64,000 bases of DNA. Source: Salipiger thiooxidans. Lineage in GTDB: Bacteria > Pseudomonadota > Alphaproteobacteria > Rhodobacterales > Rhodobacteraceae. The notes below the pieces were generated by a model. The model searched no databases. It was given only the letters and a program-made list of their open reading frames with translations, and was not told where the DNA came from. Of the stretch, positions 56,804 through 64,000 are shown piece by piece. Location: NCBI RefSeq assembly GCF_900102075.1, contig NZ_FNAV01000009.1:1-64000 (forward strand), in the 5' to 3' direction. Each line of letters begins with the position of its first letter. The stretch's first letter is position 1. Made by a program: the position numbers and the translations under genes.

Positions 56804-58767
56804 TCCGCCGGCACTCCCCTGGCCGGCACCGTCTTGCGGGCACCGGCGGCGACGCGGAAGCGGCGGTCCGAGAGGCTCAGAAGCCCGCCGAGCGCCATCA
56901 AAATGGCGCCGCCCCAGATCCAGTTGGCGAGCGGCTTGATGTAGACGCGCATGGTCCAGCCGCCGGCGGTCTGCTGGTCGCCGATCACCACGTAGACGTC
57001 GCGCAGGAAGCGGTAGTCGATGGCGGCCTCGGTAGTCGGCATCTTGGCGACCGGGTAGTCGCGTTTCTCGGGATAGAGATGCGCGATCTCGCGGCCGTCC
57101 TCGCGCACCGCGACCTCGCCCATGGTCGAGAAGTAGTTCGGCCCCTGCACACGCTGCACGTCCTGAAGCTCGATCTCGTAGGCGCCGACGGTGAAGGGCT
57201 CGCCCAGCTGCGCGACGCGGATGTCCTCCTGCTGCCACGCCATGAGCCCGGCGATCCCCGCCATGCAGACGCCGAGCCCGGCATGGGCCACGGCCTTGCC
57301 CCAGTCGGCGCGCGGCAGGCGCAGCAGGCGGCGGTAGTCGCGGCTCTGGCCGATGCGGCTCAGGATGTCGGTGACCGAGCCCGCCACCAGCCAGGTGCCG
57401 AGCGCGAGGCCGATCGGCCCCATCAGGCTGCGCCCGGTCTGGATCGTCCAGAACAGCCCTGCCACCGCCAGCGCCAGCAGCATCGCCGGCACGAGCCGGC
57501 GGAAGATCACCCCGAGCTTGCCGCGCTTCCAGCTCAGCATCGAGCCTATAGGCAGCAGCAGGCCCAGCAGCACCATGAAGGGCGTGAAGGCCATGTTGAA
57601 GAACGGCGCCCCGACCGAGAGCTTGCGCTGGAACAGCATCTCCGCAACCAGCGGCCAGAGCGTGCCCACGAAAACCACGAAGCAGGCGACGGCGAGCAGG
57701 ATGTTGTTGGCGACCAGCGCCGACTCGCGACTGACGACGCCGAACACGCCCTTGGCCTGCATCACCCCGGCCCGCGCCGCATAGAGCGTCAGCGAGCCGC
57801 CTGTGAAGATCACCAGGATGGCGAGGATGAAGACCCCGCGCTCGGGGTCGGTGGCGAAGGCGTGGACCGAGGTCAGCACGCCCGAGCGCACGATGAAGGT
57901 GCCGATGAGCGAGAAGCTGAAGGCGAGGATGGCAAGCAGCATGGTCCAGCTCTTCAGCGCCTCGCGTTTCTCGACCACGATGGCCGAGTGCAGCAGCGCC
58001 GCCGCCAGCAGCCACGGCATGAACGAGGCGTTCTCGACCGGGTCCCAGAACCAGAAGCCGCCCCAGCCGAGCTCGTAGTAGGCCCACCACGATCCCAGCG
58101 CGATGCCGATGGTCAGGAACACCCAGCTCAGCAGCGTCCACGGCCGCACCCAGCGACCCCAAGCTGCATCCACCCGGCCCTCGATCAGGGCGGCGGCGGC
58201 GAAGCTGAAGCAGATGCTGAGCCCGACGTAGCCGAGGTAGAGGAACGGCGGGTGGAAGGCGAGCCCGGGGTCCTGCAGCAGCGGGTTCAGGTCCTGCCCG
58301 TCGAAGGGCGGCACCGCGAGGCGCAGGAAGGGGTTCGAGGTGAAGAGGATGAAGGCGTAGAAGGCGACACCCACCATCGCCTGGATGCCCAGGACCCGGG
58401 CCCGCAGGCTGGGCGGCAGGTTGCCACCGAACCAGGCCGCCATGGCGCCGAAGAGCGCCAGGATCAGCACCCAAAGCAGCATCGAGCCCTCGTGGTTCCC
58501 CCAGACGCCGCTGATCTTGTAGAGCATCGGCTTGGCGGAATGGCTGTTCATCACCACGAGCCTCAGCGAGAAGTCCGAGGTGACGAAGGCATGGGTCAGG
58601 GCCGCGAAACTGAGCAGGACCAGCAGGAACTGAGCGGTTGCGGCGGGCTCGGCCACGGCCATCCAGCCGGGCCAGCGTTTCTGCGCGCCCACCATCGGCA
58701 CCACCGCCTGCACGCAGGCGACGAGGAACGCGAGGATCAGGGCGAAATGTCCGAGTTCGGTAATCAT
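56800..58767 (-). CDS. ccmF: Cytochrome c haem lyase subunit CcmF
   Basis: A polytopic membrane protein of 655 residues with about 15 helices. It attaches haem to apocytochromes c. The tryptophan-rich WWD motif WGGFWFWDPVENASFMPWL lies at about residues 227-245, with conserved His residues in helices around it (for example in GNHEGSMLLW). The ATG at 58767 fits MITELGHFALILAF; the frame extends to 58842 without support. ccmE, normally upstream in relatives, is not seen here. Confidence 0.95.
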   Translation of the reverse strand: MITELGHFALILAFLVACVQAVVPMVGAQKRWPGWMAVAEPAATAQFLLVLLSFAALTHAFVTSDFSLRLVVMNSHSAKPMLYKISGVWGNHEGSMLLWVLILALFGAMAAWFGGNLPPSLRARVLGIQAMVGVAFYAFILFTSNPFLRLAVPPFDGQDLNPLLQDPGLAFHPPFLYLGYVGLSICFSFAAAALIEGRVDAAWGRWVRPWTLLSWVFLTIGIALGSWWAYYELGWGGFWFWDPVENASFMPWLLAAALLHSAIVVEKREALKSWTMLLAILAFSFSLIGTFIVRSGVLTSVHAFATDPERGVFILAILVIFTGGSLTLYAARAGVMQAKGVFGVVSRESALVANNILLAVACFVVFVGTLWPLVAEMLFQRKLSVGAPFFNMAFTPFMVLLGLLLPIGSMLSWKRGKLGVIFRRLVPAMLLALAVAGLFWTIQTGRSLMGPIGLALGTWLVAGSVTDILSRIGQSRDYRRLLRLPRADWGKAVAHAGLGVCMAGIAGLMAWQQEDIRVAQLGEPFTVGAYEIELQDVQRVQGPNYFSTMGEVAVREDGREIAHLYPEKRDYPVAKMPTTEAAIDYRFLRDVYVVIGDQQTAGGWTMRVYIKPLANWIWGGAILMALGGLLSLSDRRFRVAAGARKTVPARGVPAE

Positions 58768-58867
58768 GATCAGATGTGTATACGAAAGCCCCCCTGAGCG
58801 GCCAACGGAAATCGAGGGACTGAGGGTATCACTTTGTCGCAATCCCCCGGGCGTGTGGTGACGCGAA

Positions 58868-58894
58868 ACGGGGGCCGCAGAACGCGACCCCCGT
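58868..58894 (-). terminator. Hairpin downstream of the holin gene
   Basis: A 7-bp stem, ACGGGGG (58868-58874) with CCCCCGT (58888-58894), lies between the holin stop and ccmF. Only short T-runs follow on either strand, so it is a weak terminator. Confidence 0.4.
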
Positions 58895-58949
58895 CTTTGA
58901 TCTCACCACAAGCAACCGCAAACATACACTCTGGGGCGTCCGGGCCGCC

Positions 58950-59594
58950 TCACACCGGGCGGCGGACCCAGGACACGGCTCGCGGACCGGAGGCGCGCCA
59001 CTCCGCCAGCGCGGGGTTGTCGTCCGCCGCGCTCCCGGCGAGCGTTGCGCCCTCCGCGGCGTCTTCGGACAGAGCCGCCACCGCCGCGGTCTCCTCGGCG
59101 CCCCCGGAGCCTGACACCGCCGCAGCCGCCCCCGCCTCATGCCCCAAGGGCAGCCGCGCCGCTGCCACAGCCGCCTGCGCGAGGCCGCGGCGGAATTCCT
59201 GGTCCTTGAGCTGCGCGCGGCCGCCGAAATAGAAGGTGACCACAATGCCGAACATCACCCAGGCGGCCTCAGGCAGCACCGCCCAGGCGCCGAAGACCCG
59301 CGCCATGGCCTCGGGGTTGCGGGCGGTCTCGACCAGCATCCACACCAGCCCCAGCACCATGAGCGGGCGCGGCAGGCGGTTCACCCCGTCCATCAGCCGG
59401 TCGAACCAGCCGCGCTGGCGCGGTGCGAACTCGGCCGAGAGCTGCGCCAGCGCGGCGCTGTCGAGCGCATGGGCCCGCCCGGCCGAGGCTTCGGCATTGG
59501 CGCGGAACACCTCGGCCGTTTCGGCCACCACGTTGCGCCCGTCGCCGAACATGCCGCGCAGCGCCGTCCCCACCAGCCCCGTGATCATGCCCAT
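58950..59594 (-). CDS. GTA-type holin family protein
   Basis: A protein of 214 residues. It has two clear hydrophobic helices (about 76-91 and 108-126) and probably a third amphipathic one at the N-terminus. A tail rich in Ala/Gly/Glu follows. It is of the three-helix holin type found next to N-acetylmuramidases in Rhodobacteraceae, as in the pair that lyses cells to release gene transfer agents. It would form lesions in the inner membrane and let the endolysin out. The start overlaps the endolysin 3' end by 10 bp. No GTA structural genes are in the window. Confidence 0.75.
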   Translation of the reverse strand: MGMITGLVGTALRGMFGDGRNVVAETAEVFRANAEASAGRAHALDSAALAQLSAEFAPRQRGWFDRLMDGVNRLPRPLMVLGLVWMLVETARNPEAMARVFGAWAVLPEAAWVMFGIVVTFYFGGRAQLKDQEFRRGLAQAAVAAARLPLGHEAGAAAAVSGSGGAEETAAVAALSEDAAEGATLAGSAADDNPALAEWRASGPRAVSWVRRPV

Positions 59595-60205
59595 GCCGCC
59601 ACCCGCGCGCGGAACTGCGCGTCCGAAAGGTGGTAGCGCGGCGATATGAATTCCTCGGCGCGGCGGATCCAGCCGCCCTTGCCGCCGGCGCGGGTGCGCG
59701 CGTATTTGCGGCTGGCCGGACGGCTGTCCGCCAGCGCGAAATAGTAGTTGCGGCGCGCGATGCCGTAGGCGTCGGCAAGGTGATGCGGCGCTCGCGCCTG
59801 CGCGCGTACGGCGGCGGCCACGGTGCGCGGACCGATGGCACCGTCCACCACCAGCGTCTCGCCCATCTGCACCAGCAGCCGCTGCAGGATCTTCACCGCG
59901 TTGTGGCCCGCGTTCACGTACATGTCGAACACCGACGCCTGCAGCGGCTCCGGAAGTTCGTCGATGCGCGGCGCCACGAAGTAATGCTGCACGAAGATGT
60001 CGACCGCCTGCGCCTGGCTCAGCCGCGCCACGTCCTGCGCGTCGACGTCGCCGTCGCGGTCGAGGTCCAGCCCGAGCCGGCGCATGGTGTGGATGGTAAC
60101 CCCGTATTTCGTCGCCCCGCCGGGATCGTCGGGGTCGTTCACGTAGCCGCCCTCACGGGCGACGATCTCGCCGGCGATGCGCCGGACGTCGCGGTCTGCG
60201 GACAT
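59585..60205 (-). CDS. Holin-associated N-acetylmuramidase (GH108 endolysin)
   Basis: A peptidoglycan hydrolase of 206 residues. The GH108 catalytic domain (about 5-110) has the Glu18 of REGGYVNDPDDPGGATKYGVT, the family signature. A peptidoglycan-binding-like C-terminal part (about 115-200) follows. An EF-hand-like DLDRDGDVDAQD segment is at about 47-58. There is no signal peptide, so the holin is needed for access. The ATG at 60205 has GGGAGA 7 bases before it; the frame extends further upstream but is not coding-like. It is the first gene of the lysis pair. Confidence 0.86.
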   Translation of the reverse strand: MSADRDVRRIAGEIVAREGGYVNDPDDPGGATKYGVTIHTMRRLGLDLDRDGDVDAQDVARLSQAQAVDIFVQHYFVAPRIDELPEPLQASVFDMYVNAGHNAVKILQRLLVQMGETLVVDGAIGPRTVAAAVRAQARAPHHLADAYGIARRNYYFALADSRPASRKYARTRAGGKGGWIRRAEEFISPRYHLSDAQFRARVAAWA

Positions 60206-60293
60206 TTCTGGTCTCCCGCTCTGCTTTGCCTCACACTCGGGGACGCGCCGCCGCTTCCTCGGGACGGGTCCCATGGGCCGAGCCTCGGGGGAA

Positions 60294-60305
60294 TTGGTTA
60301 ACCAA
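60294..60305. promoter_or_regulatory. 12-bp palindrome between endolysin and cupin genes
   Basis: TTGGTTAACCAA is a perfect palindrome, 89 bp upstream of the endolysin start and 27 bp upstream of the cupin start. It includes TTAACC on both strands, close to a CtrA half-site. A regulatory role is inferred from position. Confidence 0.4.
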
Positions 60306-60331
60306 GACACCGAGCATCGCACGGAGCCCGC

Positions 60332-60760
60332 ATGACCCTGACTGCCGACGAGATCATCACCCTGCTCGAGCTCTCGCCCCATCCCGAGGGCGGGCATTTC
60401 CGACAGACCTGGGTGGCCGATGCGCCCGAAGGCGAGAGGCCGGTGGGCACCTGCATCTACTTCCTGCTCAAGGCCGGCGAGAGCAGCCACTGGCACAAGG
60501 TCGATGCGGCGGAGATCTGGCTCTGGCACGCGGGCGCGCCGCTGGTGCTATCGCTTGCCGCGACGGACGAGGGCCCGCGCGAGGACCTGGTGCTGGGTTC
60601 CGACCTCGCCAGCGGCGCCCGGCCCCAGCGTATCGTGCCCGTGGGCCACTGGCAGGCAGCGCGCAGCACCGGCGACTGGACGCTGGTGAGCTGCACCGTG
60701 AGCCCCGGCTTCCGCTTCGAGGGTTTCACCCTTGCCGAGCCCGGCTTCGACATTCCCTGA
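60332..60760 (+). CDS. Cupin family protein (DUF985)
   Basis: A single-cupin protein of 142 residues of the DUF985 (cupin_5) family. SPHPEGGHFRQTW at the start and ESSHWHKVDAAEIWLWHAG carry the likely metal His residues. Family members bind metals or sugars; no reaction is assigned. ACGGAG lies 7 bases before the ATG. Divergent from the lysis genes and convergent with the PRC-barrel gene. Confidence 0.85.
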   Translation: MTLTADEIITLLELSPHPEGGHFRQTWVADAPEGERPVGTCIYFLLKAGESSHWHKVDAAEIWLWHAGAPLVLSLAATDEGPREDLVLGSDLASGARPQRIVPVGHWQAARSTGDWTLVSCTVSPGFRFEGFTLAEPGFDIP

Positions 60761-60792
60761 GGCACGTCTCGCAACGTTCTGATCGCAAAACG

Positions 60793-60822
60793 AAAAAGGG
60801 CCGGAGCGCGAAGCTCCGACCC
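60793..60822 (-). terminator. Intrinsic terminator of the PRC-barrel gene
   Basis: On the minus strand a 10-bp stem (60822-60813 with 60807-60798, one G-U pair) has a 5-nt loop and is followed by TTTTT (60797-60793). Confidence 0.8.
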
Positions 60823-60846
60823 TCGGGTAGACCTGCGAGAGGTGCC

Positions 60847-61635
60847 TTAGTTCACCGGCGATTCGTCGATGTCGGGCATCTCCATCAGCTGTTCCTTGGT
60901 GTAGTTGGTCACCACGACGTACTTGCCGTCGTCGATCGGCGTCAGCGACACGTCGCTCAGCGAGAGATGGACGTGCTTGTCGCCGATGTCGAGGAAGCCG
61001 CCAACCTCGGCCACGATGCCTTCGAAGGAACCGTCGGCGTTGAGGATGATGTCCTCGATCGAACCGATGTTCTCCCAGTTGTCCTGGATCACCATGCCGC
61101 CGTCATTGGTGGCGGCCATCTCGGTGCCGGCGTCAGTGGCGGCCGGATCGGTCGCTGCCGGCTCGGCTGCGGTCATGTCGGTGCCTTCGGCTTCTTCGGT
61201 CGCCGGCAGCTCGTCGTTGACGGCGTAGATGGCGCCGCCGGTGATGTCGCGGGTGCGGATCAGGCCATCGGGGTCGTTGGCGAAGACTTCCTCGAGCGAC
61301 CGCTCGCCTTCGGCCTCCGCGGTCTCCATCGCACCGTCAACCTTGTCGGCGGCGTTGTCGATGGCTTGACCGGCATCGTTCGCGGCGTTTTCCATGGCGT
61401 CGCCGGCTTTCTTGGCGCCGTTCTCGATGGCGTCGCCGGTGTTCTCGGCGGCCTGCTCCATGTTTTCGCCAGCCTGCTCGAGGTTGTTCTCGGCGGCTTC
61501 CATGTTCTGTTCAGCGTTCGTCTCGACCTGCGTGGCCTCATCCTTGGGCTTCACGGTTTCGTCGGCGGTCTGAGCGGAGACGGCGCCACCTGCGGTGAGG
61601 GCGATGGCGGCAACGGTCATGGTAAGGCGTTTCAT
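60847..61635 (-). CDS. Secreted PRC-barrel protein with LEA-like repeats
   Basis: A very acidic protein of 262 residues with a signal peptide (about 1-21, ending SAQ). Residues 35-105 consist of imperfect 11-residue units of the type AENTGDAIENG / AKKAGDAMENA, predicted to be amphipathic helix as in LEA-like stress proteins. A PRC-barrel follows (about 115-145 and 185-240), split by an Ala/Thr/Glu-rich insert. PRC-barrels of this kind are envelope stress or adhesion proteins in alphaproteobacteria; the role here is unknown. GGAGG precedes the ATG. The 119-bp gap to pgi carries a GCCCGGG hairpin. Confidence 0.85.
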   Translation of the reverse strand: MKRLTMTVAAIALTAGGAVSAQTADETVKPKDEATQVETNAEQNMEAAENNLEQAGENMEQAAENTGDAIENGAKKAGDAMENAANDAGQAIDNAADKVDGAMETAEAEGERSLEEVFANDPDGLIRTRDITGGAIYAVNDELPATEEAEGTDMTAAEPAATDPAATDAGTEMAATNDGGMVIQDNWENIGSIEDIILNADGSFEGIVAEVGGFLDIGDKHVHLSLSDVSLTPIDDGKYVVVTNYTKEQLMEMPDIDESPVN

Positions 61636-61754
61636 ATTGTCTTTCCTCCGTACATTGTCGTCACGATGTTGCGACGTCTGCCCTCACAACACACGGAAGC
61701 CCGGGCCGTTCCACCCGGGCCACCTGCCACTGGTAACAAGTTTTTGACGGAACC

Positions 61755-63338
<1,584 letters not shown>

Positions 63339-63371
63339 GTATCTAGTCCCCGTGTGTCTGGTCGGAGCGGT

Positions 63372-64000
63372 TTACTCGGCCCAGTGCACGACCGCCTCGT
63401 CGAGCACCGCGTTGATCGGGGCCTCGGTCGGCGCCAACCCCTTGGCCTTTTCAAGCACGTCGCGCTTGTCGTGGCCATAGATCACCAGGTGCTTTTTCAG
63501 CGCGCCGTCGAGAACCGGCGCGGAAAGCGTAATCCTGGGCTCCGGCGCGCCCGGTGCCCGCATCGGCAGCAGGATCGGTGCCTCGTCGTGCAGCGCCTCG
63601 TCAAGCTTGTCGGCGCCGGGGAAAATCGAGGCGGTGTGCATGTCCGCCCCCATGCCCAGCATCACCACCGCCAGCGGCAGCGCCGGCGCGATGGCACCGG
63701 CAAGCTCGGCCAGCCGTTCCTCGGGCTCGGCGGCCTCGGCATAGAGCGGCAGGTAGCGCGCCGCCGCGGCACGCTCGACCAGCAGCCGCTCGCGCAGCAG
63801 CCGCGTGTTTGAGCGCTCCGAGCTCTCGGGCACCCAGCGTTCGTCGGTCAGCAGCACGTCGACCCGGTCCCAGTCGAGATCGGCGGCGCAGAGCGCGTCG
63901 AAGACCGGCCCGGGCGAGGTACCGCCCGGCACCGCCAGCGCCGCGCGGTCCTGGTGCGACAGCGCCGCGCGCAGTTCTCCCGCAATCTGGTTGGCGAGGT
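63372..64000 (-). CDS. pgl: 6-phosphogluconolactonase, 3' part
   Basis: At least 209 residues of a 6PGL, open to the window edge, so the start lies outside. VPGGTSPGPVFDAL is the substrate loop, VDVLLTDERWVP the family signature, and LGMGADMHTASIFP carries the catalytic His. It hydrolyses 6-phosphogluconolactone. An internal GTG at 63932 is not the start, because family-like sequence (NQIAGELRAAL) continues upstream of it. Located directly before pgi. Confidence 0.93.
   Translation of the reverse strand, partial: LANQIAGELRAALSHQDRAALAVPGGTSPGPVFDALCAADLDWDRVDVLLTDERWVPESSERSNTRLLRERLLVERAAAARYLPLYAEAAEPEERLAELAGAIAPALPLAVVMLGMGADMHTASIFPGADKLDEALHDEAPILLPMRAPGAPEPRITLSAPVLDGALKKHLVIYGHDKRDVLEKAKGLAPTEAPINAVLDEAVVHWAE

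Noticed and set aside
57079-58797. A 572-codon open frame antisense to ccmF
   Set aside because: Composition is dominated by Arg, Gln, His and Glu with no motif; it mirrors the hydrophobic codons of ccmF.

Overview
The window looks like a chromosome segment of a marine alphaproteobacterium of the Rhodobacteraceae (Roseobacter type). Three things suggest this: the high GC content, the gene orders lpxB-lpxI-lpxA-fabZ-skp-bamA-rseP-dxr-cdsA-uppS-frr and trpG-trpD-trpC-moaC-moeA-lexA-comEC-gltX-gltA, and a holin/N-acetylmuramidase pair like the one that releases gene transfer agents in this family. I read it without database access, so the names rest on recognised motifs, lengths and gene order.

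Layout. 1-327 is the 3' end of an IS30-type transposase. 549-3134 carries the pseudouridine salvage pair psuK-psuG and a DUF502 membrane protein. 3284-6249 groups a secreted PHB-depolymerase-like esterase, a patatin lipase and 3-hydroxybutyrate dehydrogenase. 6250-6635 holds a well-formed small-RNA gene. 6636-12912 has a YejA-like peptide-binding protein, an entericidin lipoprotein and a signalling module (LuxR-type regulator, FIST-domain sensor, hybrid histidine kinase). 13030-15628 has a DUF853 ATPase and an IalB-family protein, separated by a gap with two small-RNA-like units. 15721-27137 is the envelope/lipid A/isoprenoid block on the minus strand. 27404-28555 is an RTX calcium-binding protein on the opposite strand, sitting between frr and pyrH. 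28656-34890 has pyrH, miaA, an AraC regulator, a Tat-exported solute-binding protein, a di-haem peroxidase with an FNR-type box, and a lytic transglycosylase. 35183-42609 has ssb, a MacAB-type exporter, a Ppx/GppA phosphatase, a HAD phosphatase, a radical SAM protein with a LexA box, and a small membrane protein. 42675-54755 has a YibQ-like protein, the trp/mo/lexA operon (with ung inside), comEC, gltX and gltA. 54933-64000 has an enoyl-CoA hydratase/isomerase, a VOC protein, ccmF-ccmH, the holin/endolysin pair, a cupin, a PRC-barrel protein, pgi and the 3' part of pgl.

How it fits together. Most genes are housekeeping and packed in operons with 4-base ATGA overlaps. The less ordinary material lies in the gaps: three alphaproteobacterial LexA boxes (GAAC-N7-GAAC) at lexA, at a photoproduct-lyase-like radical SAM gene, and upstream of a 41-codon membrane microprotein next to bamA; one compact sRNA gene with its own promoter and terminator; two further sRNA-like units; and the RTX gene that splits pyrH from frr. 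I saw no tRNA, rRNA or CRISPR array.
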